Of a DNA stretch of 64,000 nucleotides, positions 1 through 7,234 are shown one piece after another. Source of the DNA: Bacteroidales bacterium (GTDB lineage Bacteria; Bacteroidota; Bacteroidia; Bacteroidales; Bacteroidaceae); assembly GCA_004556745.1 (NCBI GenBank), contig SFFY01000005.1, forward strand, positions 5,379-69,378. The letters run 5' to 3'. The first letter of the stretch is position 1. Every line of letters starts with the position of its first letter. The notes under the pieces are model-generated. The model had not been told where the DNA came from, made no database searches, and saw only the letters and a program-made list of their open reading frames with translations. A program made the position numbers and the translations under genes.

Positions 1-678
1 GCCCGCATCGCCGCCGGAGCGTCAAAGGTATGCGCCATTCTCGACACGCTCCGCGAGGACATCAAGACCTGCAAGCCTATTCGTTTCGACGGCAACGGCT
101 ACAGCGACGAGTGGAAAGAAGAAGCGCAGCGCAGAGGTCTTGACTGCGAAACGTCCTGCCCCGTGATTTTCGACCGCTACCTTGACGAGGCATCTGTCGA
201 CATGTTTGAGAAGATGAACGTGATGCATCGCCACGAACTAGAAGCGCGCAACGAAATCAAGTGGGAGACTTATTACAAGAAAATCCAGATTGAGAGCCGC
301 GTGCTCGGCGACCTCTGCATGAACCACATCATTCCCGTCGCCACGAAATACCAGAGCGTGCTTGCCGACAACGTGCATAAGTTGCAAGCCGCGTTCTCTG
401 ACCCTGCGAAAGTGAAGGAACTCACGGCTTACAACATCACGCTCATCGAGAAAATCAACAAGCACACGAGTTTCATTGCCGACAACGTCGAGGCAATGGT
501 CGAGAAGCGCAAGGTGGTGAACAAGAACGAGGACGTCCGCACGCTCGCCGTGGCTTACCACGACGAAGTGGCTCCTTACCTCGATGCCATTCGCTACCAC
601 ATCGACAAGCTCGAGCTGATTGTTGAGGACGATATGTGGACCTTGCCCAAATATCGCGAACTGCTCTTCATCAGATAA
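1..678 (+). CDS. glnN: Glutamine synthetase type III, C-terminal part (partial)
   Basis: The reading frame is open from base 1 and ends at a TAA at 676-678, giving about 225 C-terminal residues; the start lies outside the window. The sequence resembles the C-terminal region of the large (about 730-residue) GSIII enzymes typical of Bacteroidales, including the terminal LPKYRELLFIR motif and a long helical segment rich in Asn-His-Ile and Asp-Asn-Val motifs. GSIII makes glutamine from glutamate, ammonia and ATP in the cytoplasm. The catalytic core is not in the window, so activity cannot be judged. A 16-bp perfect hairpin follows about 28 bp after the stop. Confidence 0.93.
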   Translation, partial: ARIAAGASKVCAILDTLREDIKTCKPIRFDGNGYSDEWKEEAQRRGLDCETSCPVIFDRYLDEASVDMFEKMNVMHRHELEARNEIKWETYYKKIQIESRVLGDLCMNHIIPVATKYQSVLADNVHKLQAAFSDPAKVKELTAYNITLIEKINKHTSFIADNVEAMVEKRKVVNKNEDVRTLAVAYHDEVAPYLDAIRYHIDKLELIVEDDMWTLPKYRELLFIR

Positions 679-706
679 TCTGTATGAGCTGCCCTGCAAG
701 GGCCAA

Positions 707-746
707 ATAAATTAGCGTAGGGACTATAGCCCCTACGCTAATTTAT
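707..746. terminator. 16-bp perfect hairpin between glnN and the convergent ATPase gene
   Basis: Bases 707-722 and 731-746 are perfect reverse complements around an 8-base loop. The element lies between two convergent genes and is AT-rich at both outer ends, so it probably acts as a bidirectional terminator. Confidence 0.75.
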
Positions 747-850
747 ATTTACAACAATATTCATTTTGACACAGCCCCTACTTTCTTTCGCACGTTTCAT
801 CACATTTGTCGGAATATTATTTTGTGCTCTTTCGCGGTGCGCTCCTGTTT

Positions 851-2200
851 TCAAAGCAGGGGACACATGTACAGGGGCAGATAAATGATGCCGTCTGCTT
901 CTTTGTAGTCGGCAGGGTGTACGACATAAGGCGTAGATAGATACTGATTGTATTTGTCTACGCATTTTCGTAGCGAGGTCAGGGTGTAGCGGGCTGAAGA
1001 TTTGACCTCGATGGGCGATATGTTGTGCCGGCTGGTGATTTTTTTGTCAGAGATGAGGAAATCTATTTCCATTTTGGGGAATTCTTCTGTGGGTGATTGA
1101 GAAAAGAAATATAAACTGTGGCCGGCCGCTTTTAACATCTGCGCCACAATGTTCTCAATTACCATGCCGCCGTTAAATTCGAGTTTGTCAAGCATTATTT
1201 TGCGATAGATCTCTTCGCTGACGATGTCTCTTTCGTTGAAGGCATGGCTGATGAGCAAGCCAGTGTCGGCCATGTAACACTTTATGGCGTTGGTGTCCTT
1301 GTTGAGATTTAGACCGATACAGGGGGCTGTGGTGTTATAGCAGGTATTCATAATCATGGCATCGTCGAGCCAGAAGAACGCCGTCTCGTAATCGCGTGCT
1401 CTTGCCCCTTCCCTGAGGGCAGAGAGTTTGAACTTCTTTTCATGCCGTTGCAGTTGCGACGGTATTTCCTCGAAAATGCTTTTCACCTTCGTGTCGTAGC
1501 CTTTGGCATATTTGCCGATGTCGTTTCGATAAAGTTCCAATATCATTCTCTTTGCTTTGTCAACTTTCTCGAAATCTTTGGTCTGCACATATTTCTCAAC
1601 CGCCTGCGGCATCCCGCCCACAATCATATATTGCCTGAAAAAGTCCATAGCCTTGCGGTGCATGAGTTGTCCCATCGGCCGCCTGCCGTTAAAGCAGTCT
1701 TGCACGAAAGGCATAAGTTGCTCGTTGCCCAGCGCCCATAGAAACTCTTCAAAGTCCATGGGATACATTTTAATATGTTCTTCTTCTGAGGGAATGACAA
1801 TGTTCTCCACGTTCTTCTTTATCGAAACCAATGAACCGGTTTCCAAATAGTCATATCGTCCGTCCTGTACTAAATATTTTATGGCCGCGCGTGCACGGGG
1901 GTATTGCTGCACCTCATCGAAAACGATGAGCGTATCGCGCTCATAAAGTTTTACGCCAGTGTAGCTGCTCAGATACATGAAAAACGTGTCAAGGTCGGCA
2001 AGATAATGTTCAAAGAGTGCCTTAAAGTCATTGCTCGCTACGTTGAAGTCAATAAAGATATGGCTTCGATATTCTTGCTTTGCAAATGCCTTTGCAATGT
2101 AACTTTTGCCCACGCGCCTTGCCCCGTCAATCAGCAAAGCCGTTTCGCCCTTGCTTTCATTTTTCCACTTCAAAAGCCTGTCGTAAATCTTTCTTTTCAT
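851..2200 (-). CDS. AAA-type ATP-binding protein with DUF4143 domain
   Basis: The protein has about 449 residues. A Walker A motif, GARRVGKS, lies near residue 30, and a Walker B-like LIVFDEVQ lies near residue 95, as in the AAA_14/DUF4143 family. The C-terminal part has the DUF4143 hallmarks: a FNGGMVIENIVAQML stretch and a nuclease-like EIDFLI...PIEVKSS pattern, which recalls PD-(D/E)XK folds. The family is widespread in Bacteroidales accessory DNA and its cellular role is not established. The ATG at 2200 (MKRKIYDRLL) fits the family start; an ATG at 2209 adds three residues. It stands alone between glnN and relA, with a repeat array upstream. Confidence 0.85.
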   Translation of the reverse strand: MKRKIYDRLLKWKNESKGETALLIDGARRVGKSYIAKAFAKQEYRSHIFIDFNVASNDFKALFEHYLADLDTFFMYLSSYTGVKLYERDTLIVFDEVQQYPRARAAIKYLVQDGRYDYLETGSLVSIKKNVENIVIPSEEEHIKMYPMDFEEFLWALGNEQLMPFVQDCFNGRRPMGQLMHRKAMDFFRQYMIVGGMPQAVEKYVQTKDFEKVDKAKRMILELYRNDIGKYAKGYDTKVKSIFEEIPSQLQRHEKKFKLSALREGARARDYETAFFWLDDAMIMNTCYNTTAPCIGLNLNKDTNAIKCYMADTGLLISHAFNERDIVSEEIYRKIMLDKLEFNGGMVIENIVAQMLKAAGHSLYFFSQSPTEEFPKMEIDFLISDKKITSRHNISPIEVKSSARYTLTSLRKCVDKYNQYLSTPYVVHPADYKEADGIIYLPLYMCPLL

Positions 2201-2474
2201 AATTATCATTATTTCAGATGTTTCGTTATTGCTTACGCACTAAAATGCGATTATAAAAATTTATTTACCGCACCAAAACGCAATTATTATATTGCTTGAA
2301 CCGCACCAAAACGAGATTATCGCCCTTGCAAAGATGCGAATAATTATGCTTTCCCGCAAAGAATCTTTTTTATTTCCGTAGCAAATTCCAATTTTCAGGC
2401 AGCAATTTTTTATTTGCTGCCTGATATTTTTTCCTTTCTCCTTGATATTTTTTTCTTTCTTTAAGAAAAAGTTT

Positions 2475-2554
2475 GTTACAAAGTTTGTAACATGTATTAC
2501 AAAGTTTGTAACATGTGTTAGCAAGTTTGTAACAAGCGTTACAAAGTTTGTAAT
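2475..2554 (+). repeat. Repeat family A, copy 1: four 17-bp palindromes at 21-bp period
   Basis: Units start at 2475, 2496, 2517 and 2538. Each is a variant of GTTACAAAGTTTGTAAC (two 8-bp half-sites around one base), separated by 4-bp spacers ATGT, ATGT, AAGC. Unit 2 begins ATTAC, unit 3 has GTTAGCAA and unit 4 ends TAAT. These variants and most spacers recur in the copies at 24113 and 53868. Confidence 0.9.
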
Positions 2555-2727
2555 AAAAAATCTCTGCGCACGGCGGGAAAAATATCAAGGAGAAAGGAAG
2601 ATTTTGCTTGCGGATAGTGAAAAATATCTCGGACATAATTTGCCGTTCCTCCGAAATAAATTCAAGCAAGAGGGCAGGCAGGGGCGTAAAAAACGCATTT
2701 ATCTGCTAAGAAAACGCCCGAAATGCG

Positions 2728-2735
2728 TAATTTTG
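2728..2735 (+). promoter_or_regulatory. TAATTTTG promoter box upstream of relA
   Basis: This matches the Bacteroidetes TAnnTTTG consensus and lies 34 bp before the relA ATG. No clear TTTG -33 box is present, but the recurring word TATCTGCTAAGAAAA ends 13 bp upstream. Confidence 0.55.
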
Positions 2736-2769
2736 CAGAGATAATACGAATTTCAAACATTGCGCGACT

Positions 2770-4995
2770 ATGACACACCTCACTGATTTGCACACCGAAG
2801 AAGAGAGAAGAGAAATACGCCGTCTTTTGCTGGAACTCTATCACGACCCGCACAACCGCCCTGCCGCAGAGCGGGCCAAGCAAACGGGCATACTCCTCAA
2901 ACAGGCGTATGCCGAGGGTGCGCCCCTGCGCGATGCGTTTGGCAACAGCAGGCTCCTCATGGCGCTCCGCACAGTGTGCCTCGCCGCTTCCGAGATAGGG
3001 CTGCGCGGCGATGCGCTCACGGCCTTCGTGGTCTATGCCGCCACCGCGCCGGAACAGGGCGAAGAGATGTGCAAGACGGTGGAAAAAGTGCTCGGACTGG
3101 ACACGGCCGCCGCGCTCCGCGCCATACTCCGCGTGAAAAGCATCGAGAGCAAGGCGGAAACCATGCAGACCGATAATTTCCGCAACCTCTTCATCGCCCA
3201 GGCGGGCGATATGCGCGTGGTGCTGCTCCTCATTGCCGAGAGCGTGGTGCTGATGCGCAGCATACGCGACACGGATAACACAGCCGAGCAGCAGCGCGTG
3301 TCGACAGAGGCTTCCGCGCTCTTCGCACAACTGGCGCATAAACTCGGACTCTATAAACTGAAAAGCGAACTCGAAGACCTTTCGCTCAAATATCTTGAAC
3401 ACGATGCCTACTACCTCATCAAGGACAGCCTGAACGCCAAGAAGCAGGAGCGCGATGCCTACATCGAACGCTTCATGGCGCCTATCAGAAAGATGCTCGA
3501 CGAGGAAGGCCTAAAATACCACATCAAGGGGCGCACGAAGAGCATTCACTCTATCTGGCAAAAGATGAAGAAGCAAAAATGCGGCTTCAACGGCGTGTAC
3601 GACCTCTTTGCCATTCGCATTATCCTCGACGCGCCGCCCAAGGAAGAGAAGAAGCAGTGCTGGAAAGTCTTTTCGCTCATCACTGGGCAGTATGAGAGCA
3701 ACTTGAAACGCCTGCGCGACTGGCTCACCGTGCCTAAGTCGAACGGCTACGAAAGTCTCCACATCACGGTGCGCGGACCGGAGGACAAATGGGTTGAGGT
3801 GCAGATACGCACGGAGCGCATGGACGAGGTGGCGGAACACGGCCTCGCGGCGCACTGGCGCTACAAAGGCGTGAAGAGCAGCGGCGGCACCGTGGATTCG
3901 TGGCTCGCCGACATTCGCAGCGCGCTCGAAACGGGAAATGAAGGGCTCCTCGCCGACAGCCTCACGCAGGGCACGGCCTCGCAGCAGGACGTCTACGTTT
4001 TTTCGCCCAAGGGCGACGTGTACCGCCTGCCCGCAGGAGCCACAGTGCTCGACTTTGCCTACCTTATCCACTCGAAAATAGGTAACCGCTGCGTGGGCGG
4101 CAGGGTGGGAGGGCGCAACGTGCCCATTCGCCAGCAGCTGGAATGCGGGCAGACGGTGGAAATTCTCACCTCCGCCACGCAGCAGCCGCGCCAGGAGTGG
4201 CTCAACATCGCCGTGTCGCCCCATGCCAAATCGAAAATCCGCGCCGCGCTCAAGGAACTGCAAGCAGGCGAAAGCGCCATGGGGCGCGAAGTCCTCGAGC
4301 GTAAGCTGCGCAACCGCAAGCTCGAATGGGACGAAAGCCTGATCAATCGTCTAATCAAGAAACTCGGATATAAGGAGTCCGCGCTCTTTTACAAGGCGTT
4401 GAATGACGAGACGCTCGATATTTCCGACGTGCTCGACACGTACGTCGAACTCTCGCGCCACGAGCAGGGCCTTGCCGAACGCGCCGCCACGCGCAGCGCG
4501 GAGGAGTATCAGGCAGATACGGAATTGGAGAGCCGTGCCAAGTCGTCGGACGACGTGCTGGTGATCGACCGCAACCTCAAAGGCATCGAGTTTCAACTGG
4601 CCCATTGCTGCAATCCCGTGTATGGCGACGACGTTTTCGGATTTGTCACCGTGAGCGGCGGCATCAAAATCCACCGCACCAACTGTCCCAACGCGGCAGC
4701 CCTGCGCAGCCGTTTCGGCTACCGCATCGTGAAAGCCCGCTGGGCGGGCAAGGGAGGCGGCAGTTACCCGATAACGCTGCGCGTCGTGGGCAATGATGAC
4801 CTCGGCATCGTGAACAACATCACGTCCATTATCTCCAAAGAGGAGCACATCATGCTCCGCAGCATCAACATCGACTCCAACGACGGTCTCTTCTCCGGCA
4901 TTCTCACCGTGATGGTAGACGATACCACGCGCCTCGAAGCCCTGCTGAAAAAACTGCGCACCGTGCGCGGCGTAAAGGCAGTGTCAAGGGCGTAA
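2770..4995 (+). CDS. relA: RelA/SpoT-family (p)ppGpp synthetase with degenerate hydrolase domain
   Basis: The protein has 741 residues with the full long-Rel layout: an N-terminal HD-like region (about 1-200), a synthetase domain (about 245-370, with GRTKSIHSIWQKM, VPKSNGYESLHITVRG and EVQIRT), TGS (about 406-465) and C-terminal ACT (about 665-741). It transfers pyrophosphate from ATP to GDP or GTP in the stringent response. Where hydrolases carry the HDxxED metal motif, this protein reads VVYAATAPEQG (near residues 87-97), so hydrolysis is very unlikely. This suggests a RelA-like synthetase working with a separate SpoT-like enzyme elsewhere. The start is an ATG 34 bp after a promoter box. 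Confidence 0.95.
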   Translation: MTHLTDLHTEEERREIRRLLLELYHDPHNRPAAERAKQTGILLKQAYAEGAPLRDAFGNSRLLMALRTVCLAASEIGLRGDALTAFVVYAATAPEQGEEMCKTVEKVLGLDTAAALRAILRVKSIESKAETMQTDNFRNLFIAQAGDMRVVLLLIAESVVLMRSIRDTDNTAEQQRVSTEASALFAQLAHKLGLYKLKSELEDLSLKYLEHDAYYLIKDSLNAKKQERDAYIERFMAPIRKMLDEEGLKYHIKGRTKSIHSIWQKMKKQKCGFNGVYDLFAIRIILDAPPKEEKKQCWKVFSLITGQYESNLKRLRDWLTVPKSNGYESLHITVRGPEDKWVEVQIRTERMDEVAEHGLAAHWRYKGVKSSGGTVDSWLADIRSALETGNEGLLADSLTQGTASQQDVYVFSPKGDVYRLPAGATVLDFAYLIHSKIGNRCVGGRVGGRNVPIRQQLECGQTVEILTSATQQPRQEWLNIAVSPHAKSKIRAALKELQAGESAMGREVLERKLRNRKLEWDESLINRLIKKLGYKESALFYKALNDETLDISDVLDTYVELSRHEQGLAERAATRSAEEYQADTELESRAKSSDDVLVIDRNLKGIEFQLAHCCNPVYGDDVFGFVTVSGGIKIHRTNCPNAAALRSRFGYRIVKARWAGKGGGSYPITLRVVGNDDLGIVNNITSIISKEEHIMLRSINIDSNDGLFSGILTVMVDDTTRLEALLKKLRTVRGVKAVSRA

Positions 4996-5005
4996 GTGTG
5001 TTGGC

Positions 5006-5102
5006 GAGTAGGGGCGTTCTGCAGAACGCCCGCCTCGTGCGCCGAATGGCATAAATCACTGAGGTAATCATTTTTCGGGCGTTCTGCAGAACGCCCCTAC
5101 TC
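5006..5102. repeat. Repeat family E, complete inverted pair
   Basis: Arms 5006-5032 and 5076-5102 are perfect 27-bp reverse complements around a 43-bp centre. Each arm starts GAGTAGGGGCGTTC and carries its own internal palindrome GGCGTTCTGCAGAACGCC. It lies just after the relA stop and may end transcription. A variant pair is at 46015-46106. Confidence 0.85.
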
Positions 5103-5139
5103 ACCACGCAATATTTTCTCGTCAACTAAAAACAACTTT

Positions 5140-5334
5140 ATGAGCGACGGAAATTTCAATCGTAACCTTTTGCCGTACCGCGACTTCCAAAGCGGTGTGC
5201 GTGCCGGACGGGCGCAGATGCGCACGGCGGCGGTTGCGGCGTTCGAGAAATGGTTGGACGGCTGCGGCAGCGCTTTTTCAGAAGAAGAACGAGCCGTGGC
5301 CGTGCGGCAGTTTAAGGAAAATCTAATACCATAA
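5140..5334 (+). CDS. Small conserved-type hypothetical protein (64 aa)
   Basis: This ATG-to-TAA frame encodes 64 residues (MSDGNFNRNLLPYRDF...). It lies 7 bp before the next gene on the same strand. Codon choice matches its neighbours and the sequence looks like a compact helical protein (FEKWLDGCGSAFSEEERAVAVRQFKENL). No signal peptide, membrane segment or recognised domain is visible. I do not recognise the family. Tight spacing to the lipoprotein gene supports it being real. Confidence 0.65.
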   Translation: MSDGNFNRNLLPYRDFQSGVRAGRAQMRTAAVAAFEKWLDGCGSAFSEEERAVAVRQFKENLIP

Positions 5335-5341
5335 ATATATT

Positions 5342-5848
5342 ATGACGAAAAATCCTTTAATCATCGTGCTCGCCCTGTTGGCGTGTCTCGTCCTGCCGCT
5401 GTGCACGGGGTGCAACGGCTGCGGAAAGCAGTCTGCCGACGAGCCGGCCGACACCACGACAGTGGCGGCAAGTGACAGCGTGCCGGGCGATTCCACCATT
5501 TACGGCACGAGCGACGAGTTCGGAATGAGTACCTTCTCGCTCATTGCCGACGGCACGGGCGACACGCTCTGCGTTATGCGCACCGCAAGCGACGGCACCG
5601 ACGGGCAAATATGGGGCGACCTCGACGAGGGCAGCCGCTACGCCCTCACCACCCGCGATGGCGGCGAAGCCATCGGCGTGCTCATCAACCTCACGCAGCT
5701 CGAGACGTTCGTGGCGAAGGACCGCTACAAAACCCTCAACGGTCATCTCTACATCGACGGCGAGGAAATACGGCTTAGCGCGCTCTGCGCCGATTCCCTT
5801 GCCGGCATCATCGTCAATAACTCGCAACCATTTATCTTAAAGAAGTAG
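5342..5848 (+). CDS. Putative lipoprotein of unknown function
   Basis: The protein has 168 residues. The N terminus (MTKNPLIIVLALLACLVLPLCTGC) is a lipoprotein signal peptide with likely acylation at the Cys in LCTGC. A low-complexity Thr/Ser/Asp linker follows, then a compact domain ending in FILKK. It is probably anchored in the cell envelope facing the periplasm or exterior. It lies 7 bp after the 64-residue gene and 9 bp before ribE, so it is probably co-transcribed. No domain was recognised. Confidence 0.78.
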   Translation: MTKNPLIIVLALLACLVLPLCTGCNGCGKQSADEPADTTTVAASDSVPGDSTIYGTSDEFGMSTFSLIADGTGDTLCVMRTASDGTDGQIWGDLDEGSRYALTTRDGGEAIGVLINLTQLETFVAKDRYKTLNGHLYIDGEEIRLSALCADSLAGIIVNNSQPFILKK

Positions 5849-5857
5849 TAAACAAAT

Positions 5858-6466
5858 ATGTTTTCAGGCATTGTAGAAGCCACTGCCCGCGTCGTGGCCA
5901 TAAAGAAAGACCGGGACAATATAGATTTCACCCTCGAATGTCCGCTCTATAAGGGCGAACTGCACGTAGACCAAAGCGTGGCGCACAACGGCGTTTGCCT
6001 CACTGTGGTGCAGCACGACGAAGCGGGCCGCTACGTGGTGACGGCTATGGACGAGACCTTAAAGCGCAGCAACCTTGGTCTGCTCAAAGAGGGCGGCGAG
6101 GTGAACGTGGAACGCTCCATGAAAATGGACGGCCGCCTCGACGGGCATATCGTGCAGGGGCATGTAGACACCACGGCCGTGTGCATCGGCAAGGAAGACG
6201 CCGACGGCAGTTTCATCTTCACCTTCCGCTACGAAACAGATAAGGAAATGATACGCCGCGGCTACTTCACCGTAGATAAAGGCAGCGTCACCGTGAACGG
6301 CGTGAGCCTCACCGTGTGCCGTCCCACCGCCGACACGTTCAGCGTGTGCATCATACCCTATACCTTCGAGCACACGAATTTCCACGCCATCGAGCCGGGA
6401 ACGGTGGTAAACCTCGAATTCGACATCTTGGGCAAATACCTCTGCCGCTTGCAGGAGTTGAAATAA
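5858..6466 (+). CDS. ribE: Riboflavin synthase alpha chain
   Basis: The protein has 202 residues and begins with the diagnostic MFSGIVEATARV. It has two tandem lumazine-binding repeats, each with an MFSGIVE/GHVD type core: NGVCLTVV ... VERSMKMDGRLDGHIVQGHVD in the first half and KGSVTVNGVSLTV in the second. It dismutates two 6,7-dimethyl-8-ribityllumazine molecules to riboflavin in the cytoplasm. Length is normal for the family. No other rib genes are adjacent and no FMN riboswitch was seen. A truncated family E repeat follows the stop. Confidence 0.96.
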   Translation: MFSGIVEATARVVAIKKDRDNIDFTLECPLYKGELHVDQSVAHNGVCLTVVQHDEAGRYVVTAMDETLKRSNLGLLKEGGEVNVERSMKMDGRLDGHIVQGHVDTTAVCIGKEDADGSFIFTFRYETDKEMIRRGYFTVDKGSVTVNGVSLTVCRPTADTFSVCIIPYTFEHTNFHAIEPGTVVNLEFDILGKYLCRLQELK

Positions 6467-6468
6467 AA

Positions 6469-6484
6469 GTAGGGGCGTTTTGCA
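6469..6484 (+). repeat. Repeat family E, truncated half arm
   Basis: GTAGGGGCGTTTTGCA is the first part of a family E arm and passes directly into AT-rich DNA before nth, with no partner arm. Confidence 0.6.
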
Positions 6485-6505
6485 TTTATATTATTATTAA
6501 ACGAA

Positions 6506-7153
6506 GTGAGAAAGAAAGAGCGATTTGAAGCTGTGCTGGCGCATTTCCGCGCCACGATGGACGCTACCGAGACAGAATTGCATTACAGCAATCCTTTCGA
6601 GTTGATAGTCGCCGTGGTGCTTTCGGCGCAATGCACAGACAAGCGCGTCAATATGGTTACGCCGCGCCTGTTTCGAGATTATCCCACGGCCGAATGTATG
6701 GCGCAGGCCACAGAGGCAGACATCTTGGAGCACATCAGTTCCGTGAGTTATCCCAACAGTAAGGCGTCGCATTTGCTGGGTCTCTCAAAGATGCTCGTCG
6801 AGCAATACGGCGGCGAAGTACCGGGAGACTTCGACGAGCTCGTGAGGTTGCCCGGCGTTGGGCGCAAGACCGCCAACGTGGTGCTTGCCGTGGCATTCAA
6901 GCAGCAGACCCTCGCAGTAGATACCCACGTGTTTCGCGTGAGCCATCGCCTCGGACTCGTGCCGCCGTCGGCAACAACGCCTTATGCCGTAGAGCAGGCC
7001 TTGCGCAAATATCTGCCGCCCGAAGAAGTGGCGGCCTCCCATTACTGGATATTGCTCCACGGGCGTTATGTGTGCACCGCCCGCAAACCCCATTGCGACC
7101 GTTGCGCTTTCACGGCATTCTGTCCCACGTACGGCAAAGAGCAAAACCGCTAA
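6506..7153 (+). CDS. nth: Endonuclease III
   Basis: The protein has 215 residues. Features are the helix-hairpin-helix LPGVGRKTANVV (catalytic Lys near the end of the first helix), the catalytic Asp in VDTHVFRVS, and the 4Fe-4S loop C-x6-C-x2-C-x5-C (CTARKPHCDRCAFTAFC) near the C terminus. It is a bifunctional DNA glycosylase/AP lyase that removes oxidised pyrimidines. The apparent start is GTG at 6506 (MRKKERFEAVL). The next gene, pheT, has its own promoter. Confidence 0.96.
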   Translation: MRKKERFEAVLAHFRATMDATETELHYSNPFELIVAVVLSAQCTDKRVNMVTPRLFRDYPTAECMAQATEADILEHISSVSYPNSKASHLLGLSKMLVEQYGGEVPGDFDELVRLPGVGRKTANVVLAVAFKQQTLAVDTHVFRVSHRLGLVPPSATTPYAVEQALRKYLPPEEVAASHYWILLHGRYVCTARKPHCDRCAFTAFCPTYGKEQNR

Positions 7154-7159
7154 AACACA

Positions 7160-7189
7160 TTGTCATATAATAAAAATATAGTAATTTTG
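7160..7189 (+). promoter_or_regulatory. Promoter for pheT
   Basis: A TTG at 7160-7162 and TAATTTTG at 7182-7189 are separated by 19 bp, a good match to the Bacteroidetes -33/-7 arrangement. The pheT ATG is 45 bp further on. Confidence 0.65.
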
Positions 7190-7234
7190 CGCTTGCTTAG
7201 CATAAAGTTAGCATATTAAACATACAAATAAGCC

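Larger units (their letters stand above)
2210..2769. other. Gene-free divergent intergenic region with repeat family A
   Basis: This is 560 bp of AT-rich DNA between the leftward ATPase and rightward relA. It contains a palindrome array (2475-2554) flanked by CCTTTCTCCTTGATATTTTT at about 2433-2452 and its reverse complement at about 2578-2597, so the whole element is roughly symmetric. Near 2265-2320 the string CGCACCAAAACG or close variants recurs. A promoter for relA lies at the right edge. No convincing protein-coding gene was seen. Confidence 0.7.

Noticed and set aside
2475..2554. CRISPR array
   Set aside because: The 21-bp periodic units resemble a mini-array, but the spacers are 4 bp, conserved between copies, and the repeats are full palindromes; no cas genes are present.
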